A stretch of 64,000 nucleotides of DNA from Sporotomaculum syntrophicum (GCF_009932395.1 NZ_LSRS01000003.1:494043-558042), one strand, 5' to 3'. Counted from the first letter of the stretch, positions 25,359 through 36,051 are shown. A program made the numbers and translations. Notes: generated by a model from the letters alone, not told the origin.

Positions 25359-26252
25359 TTAGGTAGTGCTCTGCCTGTTCTGCCTGGAAACTGCAATATT
25401 AACGGCTATCAGAGCTTCATACGCCGTATCTATCAAGTGCACACAGCCATCTCCCCGGCCAAGAACTAAGGCGATTTGTTTTTTAACCGGATTGTTGGCA
25501 TCAAAACCTTGTAACTGCTTTAGAAAAACATTGGCTTCCATGCAAACATCATCCGGTGCACGAAGTAATACACCGTCAGACTTGGTGATTAACAGGTTGC
25601 TATCTGTTTCTAGCTCAACGCTCATTTCGTGATAAGAGTCGCTAAATGTAGCGATTACTCGGTAACCACCACCAAGCAGCTCATAAACAGATTGCGAAAC
25701 AAACCGGTTAAACAAAACATTGGTGCGTGTATAATCAGAATAATCCCATACTTTAGTTATTCTGTCCAGATTGCTATAATAGCGGCAGGTATTGAGATAA
25801 AATTCATCCCAATATTTGTTGTAATCTGCAGCTGAGGCATAACCTCGTTCACTTAATAAAAAAGTTTCCGATTGAATAACGCCCCGTACTGTTTCTTTAA
25901 ACAGTGCTCGTGATAAAGAACCCAGGTGAGCCACTGCCTCACTTATGGCCGGCCCTGAGTTAAAATAGGCCTCTACGCCTTGCAGCCCGGGAATGTCCGT
26001 AATGGTCACAGGTAGTGAATAGGTCTCCCAGGTGGCTTCCATGATTTTAAAGCTGATCGGGTCCACCCGCAAACGGGCGCCAACCTCACAATCTGTACCG
26101 CAATAAATAGTTTCTGCTTGCAGTTGTCCAATATTGGTCTGCTGCCCTGCACCAATTTCGGCAGCAGTATCATTTAAATTGACTGCACTGGCGGAAGTAG
26201 GCGGGTTCAGACGCACAGAGGTATGCCAGTGGCGTTGTAGAATATTTATCAT
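25359..26252 (-). CDS. DUF2889-like protein
   Basis: A 297-residue protein without signal or membrane segments. Its second half (about 205-275) contains ATFSDSYHEMSVELETDS followed by a conserved-looking RAPDDVCMEA and LKQLQGF. This fits the uncharacterised DUF2889 pattern D..H.M.V.L...G.I......R.P...C..A....L.G as I recall it. I start at ATG 26250-26252 after AAAGGGGTG; the longer frame adds 35 residues of no apparent homology. The biochemical role is unknown. Confidence 0.55.
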   Translation of the reverse strand: MINILQRHWHTSVRLNPPTSASAVNLNDTAAEIGAGQQTNIGQLQAETIYCGTDCEVGARLRVDPISFKIMEATWETYSLPVTITDIPGLQGVEAYFNSGPAISEAVAHLGSLSRALFKETVRGVIQSETFLLSERGYASAADYNKYWDEFYLNTCRYYSNLDRITKVWDYSDYTRTNVLFNRFVSQSVYELLGGGYRVIATFSDSYHEMSVELETDSNLLITKSDGVLLRAPDDVCMEANVFLKQLQGFDANNPVKKQIALVLGRGDGCVHLIDTAYEALIAVNIAVSRQNRQSTT

Positions 26253-26340
26253 GGTTTCACCCCTTTGACTCATTATACCGAAAAATGTACGTTTTGGTAG
26301 ACCATGATGCAAAAAAGTAAAAGTAATTATTAATGTGCCT

Positions 26341-26375
26341 GCCCAAAATGAAAACACCCCGTCTTAACGAAGTGT
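26341..26375 (-). terminator. Intrinsic terminator
   Basis: ACACTTCG and CGGGGTGT (26368-26375, 26354-26361; two G-T pairs) followed on the minus strand by TTCATTTT, 18 bp past the stop at 26393. Confidence 0.55.
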
Positions 26376-26392
26376 CTGGAGTGTAAATTTAC

Positions 26393-26698
26393 TTATTGTC
26401 CGCGCTGTTTTTTTCTAAGTAGTTTAATGGCCTTGGCACTAAGGACAATGGGGAAATTGTGAATATACTGGGGACGCAAAAACACAGACGGTAAAAAACC
26501 TTTGGTGGAAATTAGCTCCTCTTTCATCAGTAACCTGGCTAATTCAATGGCCTGCTGTTCCGATAAACAATACCGATCCATGGTTTTTTTCATAGCATCT
26601 TCCATGAAGAAGGAACACTGCTGGGCGGAGTAAAGTTCGTACAGCAAACGAGTTAGGTTTAGTTGAGCGAGATCTAGAATGCCGGCCATTGAATGCAC
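26393..26698 (-). CDS. Small helical protein of unknown function
   Basis: A 101-residue (or 98 from the second Met) protein, mostly helical, with a basic C-terminus (AIKLLRKKQRGQ). The pattern MEDAMKKTMDRYCLSEQQAI followed by a strand-rich end hints at a small winged-helix fold but no family is recognised. It has its own terminator. The start lacks a clear ribosome site. Confidence 0.5.
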   Translation of the reverse strand: MHSMAGILDLAQLNLTRLLYELYSAQQCSFFMEDAMKKTMDRYCLSEQQAIELARLLMKEELISTKGFLPSVFLRPQYIHNFPIVLSAKAIKLLRKKQRGQ

Positions 26699-26760
26699 AG
26701 CCCCTTGATTGTTATCTTAAACGCAACTCAAAAAAGTCTAACTAATTAGTATTTGGTAGG

Positions 26761-27312
26761 TTAACCTGGTGTGATAATTTCACATATCTGTGACCAAGAA
26801 TGCACACGCTGCACCTGACCAATCAAAGGCGCCCGGTTATAAGGAGCATCCAGAAGTATAACCGGTATACCGCGGGAGCTAACCTGCAACGCGTTATTCA
26901 GATTGTCTTCAATGAATACATCCAGCTTCAGTTGAACACAGGTATCTGCTTTATCATGGCTGCCCAGCAGGATAAGCTCATCCCAATGAAATCCATACCG
27001 TTCAAGCCATTGTTGCGTGCGGTCACGTGCCTTTTCGAAGCGTGCCGATATTAAAACCACATACGCTTTGCCCCTCCAATTATTGATGCAATCCACCGCC
27101 TGAGGCACGGGCAGAGGGCCATCCTGCAGAAGACTCCCTTTGGCCTGGATAAACTCTGTGAGTTGATCTTCATTTAAATTATAAATCTTAGCAAGGTCAT
27201 AACTGATAATGTCATCATAGCTCAAGTTTTTATCAAAAAATCTGTTTAACTCATTCACCAGTAAGGGAAAAGTATTGGCAATTACGCCGTCAATATCAAT
27301 TCCTATACGCAT
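26761..27312 (-). CDS. HAD-family hydrolase, 5'(3')-deoxyribonucleotidase-like (NT5C)
   Basis: A 183-residue HAD phosphatase. The nucleophile motif is GIDIDGVIAN with Asp6 and Asp8; motif II Ser is in VVLISARFE and motif III/IV in DVFIEDNLNNA. The small alpha-helical cap matches the NT5C group that removes phosphate from deoxynucleotides, though many bacterial members act on other substrates. Start ATG 27312 follows AAGGAGG. It lies 39 bp downstream of the GerW-like gene on the same strand. Confidence 0.82.
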   Translation of the reverse strand: MRIGIDIDGVIANTFPLLVNELNRFFDKNLSYDDIISYDLAKIYNLNEDQLTEFIQAKGSLLQDGPLPVPQAVDCINNWRGKAYVVLISARFEKARDRTQQWLERYGFHWDELILLGSHDKADTCVQLKLDVFIEDNLNNALQVSSRGIPVILLDAPYNRAPLIGQVQRVHSWSQICEIITPG

Positions 27313-27351
27313 TTATAGCCTCCTTATCTTTGCCTATACCTGCGCTCTGGA

Positions 27352-27669
27352 TTAAAGGTCTGTTTGCTCCGGGGATGATACTTCATAAAGCTGCGCATCT
27401 ATACTCTCCAGGAGGCTCAGACCAGAGCCGGGCCGAAGTGAAAATACTCTTATGTTATCCTTATTTACAGCCACCATTGCTACCGGGTCCATGCGGAATC
27501 CCCCGCCCCCCGCGCCCTGGAGTGAATTGGTTCCACCATAGGCAGCGGATATGGACAAAACGGGTAACAATGTGGTTTCTTGGACTACCACAGGCTTACC
27601 CAGCACCATACCTGCAAATGCATTTTCCAGCCCGGATAACAGGCTGGATAGTTTGTCATCACTCAGCAT
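27352..27669 (-). CDS. GerW/YtfJ-family sporulation protein
   Basis: A 105-residue protein. PVVVQETTLLPVLSISAAYG followed by GAGGGGFRMDPVAMVAV matches the YtfJ/GerW family of spore proteins needed for efficient germination. The start ATG 27667-27669 gives LSDDKLSSLLSGLENAF; a longer TTG start is possible. The glycine stretch is shorter than in Bacillus YtfJ. Its presence supports a spore-forming host. Confidence 0.75.
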   Translation of the reverse strand: MLSDDKLSSLLSGLENAFAGMVLGKPVVVQETTLLPVLSISAAYGGTNSLQGAGGGGFRMDPVAMVAVNKDNIRVFSLRPGSGLSLLESIDAQLYEVSSPEQTDL

Positions 27670-27946
27670 AATAAATACCTGGTACTTAGGAACAAGCAAA
27701 ATTTGTCATGGCTCTAATTAAGCTTTCCCTCCCTGACCAGGTGTGCTCCTTTCGGTTTATATATAATTCAGCGATAAATTGATGTCTACTCGTTAAAACT
27801 AGTATATCAAGATTTTATGCAAATTACAAAATATGTCCAAATAGATAATCATCGAAATATTTCATAAATATATTTTTATGTATCAAATATATCCAAATTG
27901 TCAATTAATAATGTACAATAGAATTAGTTATTATGGAGGGCAGAGC

Positions 27947-28342
27947 ATGCAAACCGCCAATATACTCGAATTCCCCACTACTGATGACCAGCATGTTATG
28001 AGAGCTGCTGTTGATACATTTTTAATTGCCCAAACCGGTAAAACCCGGGAAGTTATGTTGAAGACCATCCGGGCCGTACTGGACCGCTATCATATCTCCA
28101 AGTTTAGCTTTACTGATTATTATGTATATGCTGCCCGTGAACCGAAATGGTCATTAATTAAAGCAAAGAGTATAATCAACGGAGATAAATGTCCTGGCTG
28201 CGGAGACCCAATTTATGACTATAAAAGTAATGTGCGTATATTAAGCATTGAAGAAAACCTTCGGCGCCATTATGTAACCTACGGTTGCCGTTGCGGACGA
28301 GTATTCGGTAAATGGGAGCCTGCATCGGAGGACGAGCTCTGA
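27947..28342 (+). CDS. Protein of unknown function with two Cys-pair motifs
   Basis: A 131-residue protein. The N-terminal 85 residues are mostly helical (VMLKTIRAVLDRYHISKFSF), and the C-terminal part has CPGCG and CRCG pairs about 42 residues apart, likely a zinc site. Start ATG 27947 lies after GGAGGGC; a longer frame adds 23 residues without a ribosome site. It precedes the thrC leader by only a few bases and may be cotranscribed with thrC. Family unknown. Confidence 0.6.
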   Translation: MQTANILEFPTTDDQHVMRAAVDTFLIAQTGKTREVMLKTIRAVLDRYHISKFSFTDYYVYAAREPKWSLIKAKSIINGDKCPGCGDPIYDYKSNVRILSIEENLRRHYVTYGCRCGRVFGKWEPASEDEL

Positions 28343-28441
28343 GAATGTGACATTTGGATGGGCAGCTAGCTCGAGCAATTCCGACCGATGCCTAGAACCT
28401 AAGCACCAAGGTTTGGGTGGTTGAGGTATATTTGCCTTATG

Positions 28442-28481
28442 GCCGGTGGTTCCTTTAAGTAAAGGGGAACACTGGCTTTAA
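28442..28481 (+). promoter_or_regulatory. Long hairpin in the thrC leader, possible attenuator or terminator
   Basis: GCCGGTGGTTCCTTT pairs with AAAGGGGAACACTGGC over about 15 pairs with a 4-base loop; TTTAATTATG follows. Upstream, another fold uses CACC/GGTG and AAC/GTT (about 28391-28425). The sequence GGTGGTT occurs in both structures, so they could compete for the same partner. The 232-bp leader holds no gene. It may simply terminate the upstream gene; the weak T-run leaves this open. Confidence 0.4.
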
Positions 28482-28574
28482 TTATGACTTTACCTAGTTT
28501 CATTGACTACAGCAGCTTTTTAGGTGTTTAATGTAATTGTAAATGAGCGATTATTGGGCAGGAGGAATTGTGTT

Positions 28575-30080
<1,506 letters not shown>

Positions 30081-30088
30081 GAAGTAAA

Positions 30089-30259
30089 ATGAGCAAAACT
30101 TTCATGCCCATGCTACTGATATCCGTTGCAGCAATGGGTACATACTACCTGTTAGCGACAGAGGCAGGACTTTCAGAGAGTTTAAGCATGGCCGGTGGCA
30201 TCGCCATTGGGTTGTTGGGTGCTGTGGTAACCACTAAACTGCTGCGAGGAAAAGGTTAG
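30089..30259 (+). CDS. Small membrane protein, 56 residues
   Basis: A frame from ATG 30089 to TAG 30257-30259, eight bases after thrC. It has two hydrophobic segments (FMPMLLISVAAMGTYYLLA and MAGGIAIGLLGAVVTTKLL) joined by a short acidic loop and ending in RGKG. The ribosome site GTAGGAAG is reasonable. Spacing suggests it is in the thrC operon. I do not recognise a family. Confidence 0.55.
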   Translation: MSKTFMPMLLISVAAMGTYYLLATEAGLSESLSMAGGIAIGLLGAVVTTKLLRGKG

Positions 30260-30283
30260 CACTAAAGGAGGAATTGCATTGTT

Positions 30284-30835
30284 ATGCATTCTTTATTAAA
30301 CCAAACCCGGGTAGAATTTGTACGAGGTGATATAACCAGACAGGCTACCGAGGCTATTGTGAATGCCGCAAATTCCAGCCTATTGGGGGGCGGCGGAGTG
30401 GATGGAGCCATCCACCGGGCTGGTGGTCCCAGGATACTTGAGGAGTGCAAAAAAATCAGGGCACAGCAGGGCGGTTGCCCTACCGGTGAGGCGGTAATTA
30501 CCACCGGGGGCAATTTACCCGCCCGCTACGTTATTCACACCGTAGGACCGGTATGGCACGGAGGCAGCCATAACGAGTCGATGCTGCTGCGGTCTGCTTA
30601 CTATAACAGCCTGCGGTTGGCGCAAGAAAACGACATTAACAGCATTGCCTTCCCTTCCATCAGCACCGGGGCTTACGGCTATCCTGTTAAGCAGGCGGCC
30701 GCTATTGCTGTGGCTGCGGTGCTTGAATTTGCTGATTCTCATAGCCAGCCCGGACTAATCCGGTTTGTACTGTTTAGCGACCAGGACCTGGTGGTTTACC
30801 AGGCGGCTTGGGAAGAGGCAGTTAGCTCCTTTTAA
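30284..30835 (+). CDS. Macrodomain protein, O-acetyl-ADP-ribose deacetylase family
   Basis: A 183-residue protein consisting of one macrodomain that binds ADP-ribose and in this family (YmdB-like) removes O-acetyl or protein-linked ADP-ribose. IVNAANSSLLGGGGVDGAIH, ARYVIHTVGPVW and FPSISTGAYGYP form the ligand loops. Start ATG 30284 follows AAAGGAGGAATT. It is 24 bp after the small membrane gene. A sirtuin, which makes O-acetyl-ADP-ribose, is encoded 6.5 kb upstream; a functional link is possible but unproven. Confidence 0.93.
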   Translation: MHSLLNQTRVEFVRGDITRQATEAIVNAANSSLLGGGGVDGAIHRAGGPRILEECKKIRAQQGGCPTGEAVITTGGNLPARYVIHTVGPVWHGGSHNESMLLRSAYYNSLRLAQENDINSIAFPSISTGAYGYPVKQAAAIAVAAVLEFADSHSQPGLIRFVLFSDQDLVVYQAAWEEAVSSF

Positions 30836-30880
30836 TCTTGTAGTCTAACGAACTGAATTGCGTGACTTGAGGGACACGGC

Positions 30881-30912
30881 AAAAAAGGACAGCACTGGCT
30901 GTCCTTTTTTTA
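30881..30912. terminator. Bidirectional intrinsic terminator between the macrodomain gene and hdrA
   Basis: GGACAG (30887-30892) and CTGTCC (30899-30904) with AAAAAA to the left and TTTTTTT to the right. It serves convergent genes on both strands. Confidence 0.85.
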
Positions 30913-30948
30913 TATGACTTTGATAGCACTATCATTTAAACAGGTGCA

Positions 30949-33900
30949 TTATGCTTCCGGTCGGGGCTGAAAAAACATGCCTTCCACCTGGACACCTAAC
31001 TGTTTGGGACTGTAGCTTTGCAAGGTGATGGCCTTGTTGGGACACTCGCCGGCGCAGGAGCCGCAGCCCTGGCAAACAACAGCTTCTATTTCCGCTTTGT
31101 GTTCTTTAATGCGAGGGGCCTTAAAGGGACACAAACGCACGCAAGTGAGACAGGCCGCGCAGAGGGCCGGGTCTACTACCGCCACGACTCCGCTGGACTC
31201 CAGCTCATCACGGCTTAAGATACTGGTGGCTCGTCCGGCAGCCGCCTTGGCCTGGGAAATGCTCTCCTCTATGGATTTGGGGCCATGCGCCAAACCACAC
31301 ATATAAATACCCTCGGCAGAAAAGTCCACCGGGCGCAACTTCATATGGGCTTCCTGGTAGAAGTTATCCGGGTTCAAAGGCACCTTTAGCAGTTGTGAAA
31401 GTTTATGGTTGGACTCGGGCGGTACAATAGGCGCTGCCAGAGTGAGCAGGTCCACGTCGATATCATAGGTTTCGCCCATGATATGATCGGTGGCGGTCAC
31501 CCGCAGTTTGCCGTCTACAAGTTGCACTTTCGGCTTATTCTCCACATCGTAGCGGAAGAATATTACGCCTTTGGACCGGGCCTCACGGTAAAAGTCCTCG
31601 TTAAAGCTGTAAGTACGGATATCCCGGTACAGTACTATAATGGACGCATCGGGATTGATTTCCTTCAGTTTGAGTGCCAGCTTCATGGTCTTAGTGCAGC
31701 AAATTCGGCTGCAGTAAGGCCGGTAATCTTCACGGGATCCTACGCATTGGATCATAACAATGTTTTCGGCCGACTTGACTCTGGGATCGTTATTGACGAT
31801 GGCCTCGTCCAACTCCAACTGGGTCATTACCCGGCTGTCCTGGCCATATAAATATTCGGTGGGCTTGGACTCTTCGGCCCCGGTAGCGATGATGGATATA
31901 CCGTGCTCCAATACTTCTCCGCTATCTAGTTTAGTTTTAAAGTTGCCTATATAACCGGTTACTTCTTCTATATCATTACCCATGTATAAGTTTATGCTTG
32001 GGTTGTTTTTAACCTTGTCAACTAACTGCTGTACAAATACAGGTATGTTTTCACCGTTAAAACCTTCATGGATGCGCAGTGCCATGCCGCCCAGCTGATT
32101 GCTCTTTTCCAGCAAGTGCACATTATAACCCTGGTCCGCCAGACTCAGTGCTGAAGTCATTCCGGATACGCCGCCGCCTATGACTAGTGCGGTGTGATTT
32201 ACTCCCACCGTTATCTTTTTGGTTGCATTCAGGGTAGCAACTTTGGCCACGGCTCCGCTCACCAAATCCTTAGCTTTAAGAGTGGCCTTTTCGGGTTCCT
32301 GCGAGTGCACCCAGGAACACTGGTCCCGTATATTGGCCATTTCGAACAAAGCAGGATTTAAACCGGCCTCCTTCATGGTTTCCTGGAATAAGGGCTTATG
32401 GGTGCGGATAGTACAAGAGGCTACCACGATGCGGTTGAGCTTGTACTCCTCGATTAATTCTTTCATGGCCAACTGGCTGTCCTGGGCGCAGACATACAAA
32501 TTATTGGTGGCATAAACCACATAGGGCAGCTGCTTCACATGTTCAACTACTGCGGGCACATCTACCACGCCGGCAATGTTAGTACCGCAGTGACATACAA
32601 ATACCCCGATGCGCGGCTCTTCCCGGCTGACATCCTTCTCTTGGGGGAATTCCATTGGGGTTACCTGGGTATTGCGTACGGCTGCCAAAAAGGCAGCAGT
32701 GTCACCCGCGGCCGCGCTGGCCTGCATAACGGTTTCCGGGATATCTTTGGGACCGCTGAACACACCGGCGACGTAAATCCCTTCTTTGGAGGTCTTTACA
32801 CCGGACAGTTCCTTAAGTTGGCAGAAATTATATTCGTTTAGCTCAACACCCAGTATTTTAGCTAAATCCACGGCTTCCTGAGTGGGTTTTAAACCAACGG
32901 ACAGCACCAGCATTTCAAAATCTTCTTCCATCATACCCTCAGGGGTGCGGTAGCGGACCCGTAAATCTTTAGTCTTGGGCAGCTCTTTCACCGATGAAAT
33001 CATACTCTTAATGTAGCGCACGTTGTATTGATTCTGGGCACGGTTGTAATACTTTTCGTAGTCCTTACCGAAAGCCCTGATGTCCATATTAAAAATAGTC
33101 GTGTTCAGACCGGGAACGTGGTCTTGGGCAATCATAGCCTCTTTTGTGGCGTACATACAGCACACCGCTGAACAGTAACCATTGCATAAAGATACATCCC
33201 TGGATCCTATGCACTGGATAAAAGCAATTTTCTTGGGGGTAGTACCGTCTGCCTTTTGTACGTGGCCTTCATACGGCCCAGAAGCGCTCAGCATGCGTTC
33301 AAACTGCATACTGGTGTATACGTTTTCATACACGCCGTAGCCATATTCACCCCGCAGCTCGGCGTTAAATAATTCATAGCCCGCGCAGAGAATAATCGCT
33401 CCCACATTTAAGGTAACGATTTCTTCCTGCATATTATGGTCAATAGCTTTAGACTGGCAGACATCGATACATTTGCCACAGGCTTTGGGATTTTTCTTCC
33501 GCAAACATTTGGTGGCGTCAATCGCATAGGCGTTAGGATACGCCTGGGGATAAAGTTTGTAAATGGCTTTGCGCTGGCCCATGTTCTGGTTGAACTCGTT
33601 GGGCACTTTTACCGGGCATACCTCTGAGCAGGAACCGCAGCCCACGCATTTTGTGGCATCTACGTAACGGGGGTGTTTTTTTACCTGAACCATGTAGTTG
33701 CCGGCCTCTCCAGACAGCCCGATTACTTCAGAGCAGGTTAATATATCTATATTGCGGTGACGTCCGCATTCCACCAGCTTGGGGGAAAGGGTACACATAG
33801 CACAATCGTTGGTGGGGAAAGTTTTGTCCAGCATAGGCATGCGGCCGCCAATGCCCGGTGATTTCTCCACAATATAAACCTTGTACCCCACCTCCGCCAG

Positions 33901-33978
33901 ATCCAGGGAGGATTGCATGCCGCTAATGCCCGCGCCGATAACCAGCACGGAGCCTACCATGTTATTACTCACAATCAA
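30949..33978 (-). CDS. hdrA: Heterodisulfide reductase-like subunit A (HdrA), two-flavin form
   Basis: A 1009-residue iron-sulfur flavoprotein. A first FAD domain begins with VLVIGAGISGMQSSLDLAEVG less its last residue; DCAMCTLSPKLVEC follows, then ferredoxin motifs CVGCGSCSEVCP and CLRKKNPKACGKCIDVC. A second FAD domain starts at ALVIGGGVSGMTSALSLA (about 595). The C-terminus has CAACLTCVRLCPF and CQGCGSCAGECP. HdrA bifurcates or confurcates electrons between ferredoxin and a higher-potential couple in HdrABC complexes. The duplicated-FAD layout is the long bacterial form. The start is TTG after GGAGGT; GTG two codons later is possible. Last gene of hdrCBA. Confidence 0.92.
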   Translation of the reverse strand: MIVSNNMVGSVLVIGAGISGMQSSLDLAEVGYKVYIVEKSPGIGGRMPMLDKTFPTNDCAMCTLSPKLVECGRHRNIDILTCSEVIGLSGEAGNYMVQVKKHPRYVDATKCVGCGSCSEVCPVKVPNEFNQNMGQRKAIYKLYPQAYPNAYAIDATKCLRKKNPKACGKCIDVCQSKAIDHNMQEEIVTLNVGAIILCAGYELFNAELRGEYGYGVYENVYTSMQFERMLSASGPYEGHVQKADGTTPKKIAFIQCIGSRDVSLCNGYCSAVCCMYATKEAMIAQDHVPGLNTTIFNMDIRAFGKDYEKYYNRAQNQYNVRYIKSMISSVKELPKTKDLRVRYRTPEGMMEEDFEMLVLSVGLKPTQEAVDLAKILGVELNEYNFCQLKELSGVKTSKEGIYVAGVFSGPKDIPETVMQASAAAGDTAAFLAAVRNTQVTPMEFPQEKDVSREEPRIGVFVCHCGTNIAGVVDVPAVVEHVKQLPYVVYATNNLYVCAQDSQLAMKELIEEYKLNRIVVASCTIRTHKPLFQETMKEAGLNPALFEMANIRDQCSWVHSQEPEKATLKAKDLVSGAVAKVATLNATKKITVGVNHTALVIGGGVSGMTSALSLADQGYNVHLLEKSNQLGGMALRIHEGFNGENIPVFVQQLVDKVKNNPSINLYMGNDIEEVTGYIGNFKTKLDSGEVLEHGISIIATGAEESKPTEYLYGQDSRVMTQLELDEAIVNNDPRVKSAENIVMIQCVGSREDYRPYCSRICCTKTMKLALKLKEINPDASIIVLYRDIRTYSFNEDFYREARSKGVIFFRYDVENKPKVQLVDGKLRVTATDHIMGETYDIDVDLLTLAAPIVPPESNHKLSQLLKVPLNPDNFYQEAHMKLRPVDFSAEGIYMCGLAHGPKSIEESISQAKAAAGRATSILSRDELESSGVVAVVDPALCAACLTCVRLCPFKAPRIKEHKAEIEAVVCQGCGSCAGECPNKAITLQSYSPKQLGVQVEGMFFQPRPEA

Positions 33979-33997
33979 TCCAGACCTCCATTAATAT

Positions 33998-34846
33998 TTA
34001 GTCCGCCAGTGACAATGATTGCAGTAGCGGGTTGGGGTTCACTAAATGCAGATTAGACCATTTTTTAGTGGCAGGCAGTCCCAACGCCAGACCGATCAAT
34101 TCGGTGAAGTAAAAGGCCGGCAGGTCTGTGCCCTTCGCCTGGCGCATTTCCAGATTAGATTGGCATAATGGACAGGCAGTAACAATAGCCATTGCTTCAA
34201 CTTCTTTGGCCGCATCAATTATCCGGCCAACCATACCATGTACAACATCTTTGCTGGTTAAACTCAAGCTAGCCCCGCAGCATTCCGTTTTATACGACCA
34301 TTGAATAGGTTCGGCGCCCAGAGCTTTGACTATATTATCCAAAAACATAGGGTGTTCCGTATTGTCAAAGCAAGTAACTTGGGGTGGCCTGACCATTAGG
34401 CACCCGTAATAACAGACAACCTTTAGCCCTTTTAGTGGTTTTTGTACCTTCTCGGCAATGGCCTTTTCACCTAACTGGCCAACCACCTCTACTAGTGAAT
34501 GAACATTAACGCTGGCGTTGTATTTAAAATCAACGATGTCCTCAACTTTCTGGCGCATAACATCATCATTGCGTAAAACATAATCAGCCTTTTTAACCCG
34601 GCTGTAGCAAGCCGCGCAGGGAATAGCCAGGTCCATGCCTGCCCGCTGGGCAAGGGCCACGTTTTGCGAGGGTAGTGCGATAGAAAGCATGTGGTTAGTG
34701 CTGTGGGCACAAGTAGCCCCGCAGCAAACCCAGTCATCGAGCTCGACCAGCTCAATACCAAGTCCTTTGCAGGCATCCCGGGCGGACATATCATATTCTT
34801 TAGCGGTGGCCTTTAAAGAACATCCGGGGTAATAGGAAAGTCTCAA
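33998..34846 (-). CDS. hdrB: Heterodisulfide reductase-like subunit B (HdrB)
   Basis: A 282-residue catalytic subunit with two CCG domains that in methanogens hold the non-cubane [4Fe-4S] clusters reducing a heterodisulfide. The first set is Cys9 (YYPGCS), Cys41-Cys42 (WVCCGAT) and Cys77/Cys80 (PCAAC). The second set is CYYGC, ECCGAS and ACPLC. Both sets are complete, so catalysis is expected; in bacteria the true substrate is unknown. I start at TTG 34844-34846 (MRLSYYPGC); an upstream ATG at 34870 adds eight residues. It sits between hdrC and hdrA. Confidence 0.92.
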   Translation of the reverse strand: MRLSYYPGCSLKATAKEYDMSARDACKGLGIELVELDDWVCCGATCAHSTNHMLSIALPSQNVALAQRAGMDLAIPCAACYSRVKKADYVLRNDDVMRQKVEDIVDFKYNASVNVHSLVEVVGQLGEKAIAEKVQKPLKGLKVVCYYGCLMVRPPQVTCFDNTEHPMFLDNIVKALGAEPIQWSYKTECCGASLSLTSKDVVHGMVGRIIDAAKEVEAMAIVTACPLCQSNLEMRQAKGTDLPAFYFTELIGLALGLPATKKWSNLHLVNPNPLLQSLSLAD

Positions 34847-34896
34847 TTTATGTAACCCCTTTCCTTGCATAGCAAATTAATAGTTTGGTTGATAAA

Positions 34897-35436
34897 TCAA
34901 TGGGCAGTCTTGTTAAAAATATCTTTGATTTTGCCCCTCGCTTTGATCCGGTGTGGCAGCAAGGGTAGTTTGCCTTTTTTTAACATATCCATACCAAAAT
35001 CCATGTCGGACATTAAATCGCCACTCTTAAGCTTATATAAGCCCATCATACTGGCCTCATGCACCCGGCCGAAAGCTCGTACCGAGCTTAAAAAGGTATT
35101 GTGGAACAAGAGAACGTTCTTTTCTTTCACCGTACCGGCCGCAATGGCCATTTCCTTCAGCGCGTCCATCACCTCAGCAGTGTTAATGCCGTTGGGGCAT
35201 CGTGCCCCACACATTTCACAGCTGGAGCAAATCCAGATGCTGGAGCTGTTTAACACACGTTCTTTTTGGCCTAGCTGAACCAAGCGGATAATCTCATTAG
35301 GGTAATAATCAGCGAAACCCGTCGCTATGCAACCTGACGCACACTTCTGGCATTGGTAGCAAAGATCAATAGGTTGTCCACTTTTTTCCCTTACTTCATT
35401 GAAGAACTTTCTTTTATCGGCGTCAATGAAGCTCAC
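34897..35436 (-). CDS. hdrC: Heterodisulfide reductase-like subunit C (HdrC)
   Basis: A 179-residue electron-transfer subunit with two [4Fe-4S] motifs: Cys26/29/32/36 (CYQCQKCASGC) and Cys70/73/76/80 (CSSCEMCGARC). The rest is helical. It passes electrons from HdrA to HdrB. Start GTG 35434-35436 follows GGAAGGGGG; the longer frame adds six residues across the ribosome site. First gene of hdrCBA. No mvhD, flx, hydrogenase or metF gene is adjacent, so the electron donor must be encoded elsewhere. Confidence 0.92.
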   Translation of the reverse strand: MSFIDADKRKFFNEVREKSGQPIDLCYQCQKCASGCIATGFADYYPNEIIRLVQLGQKERVLNSSSIWICSSCEMCGARCPNGINTAEVMDALKEMAIAAGTVKEKNVLLFHNTFLSSVRAFGRVHEASMMGLYKLKSGDLMSDMDFGMDMLKKGKLPLLPHRIKARGKIKDIFNKTAH

Positions 35437-35550
35437 TTGAATCCCCCTTCCCAAATAAATTAATTTTTATTTATTTATAAAGATTAATGAATAGGTAGAT
35501 AAATTGTTTAAAATTAAATAGTTGCTATATATTCGTATACTGTATAATAT

Positions 35551-35567
35551 TTATAGTGTCACTATAA
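35551..35567. promoter_or_regulatory. Operator-like palindrome upstream of hdrC
   Basis: TTATAGTGTCACTATAA has perfect 8-base arms about one central base. It lies about 115 bp upstream of the hdrC start. It does not fit the Rex or PerR consensus as I recall them. Candidate binding site for an unidentified regulator. Confidence 0.35.
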
Positions 35568-36051
35568 AAAAACATAAAAAAAGGCTCACCCGCAACTAAA
35601 TTATATGATAATTCCTATTAAAAGAAAAGGATTATCTTATCTTTTTACGTATATCCATAAAACTTGAAAATGGCCAATGCGGATAAATTTTTCATATGTA
35701 TGTATACTGATTAATTTGTGCAATAAGATGGAGATTATCTACAAATGTAGTGACAAATAAAATGAAAAAACATAAATTTCGGACACATGTAATATGCTGA
35801 CTGAAAAATGCCTTTAGTGTCAAAATATTACCTTACATGACGAATAAACTTTGAATTATGAGCAGTTTTTTCGCTACAAAAGCATAATATAATAAACGGT
35901 TAATTTTGTCCACTACCCCTGCTAAGGAGATGTATACTTGAGATCTTAATTTTGTTAACCCTGGTATTTTTTATTAAAATCACCATTAAATAATTAAGAT
36001 AAATTACATGATAAATGAACCTAAGAATTTGATAGTTCTTGTCATATATAT
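35568..36051. other. AT-rich gap without a supported gene
   Basis: About 480 bp, very AT-rich, with stops in all frames. I see no tRNA, terminator or recognised riboswitch. It probably holds promoters for hdrCBA (minus) and for the mini-gene unit at 36159 (plus). Confidence 0.5.

Noticed and set aside
28343..28574. T-box leader for thrC
   Set aside because: GGGTGGTT resembles part of the T-box sequence, but the full GGGTGGTACCGCG-type motif, specifier loop and terminator pair are not present.
34492..34794. Minus-strand frame of 100 codons inside hdrB
   Set aside because: Out-of-frame shadow of hdrB, whose own frame carries all conserved cysteines.
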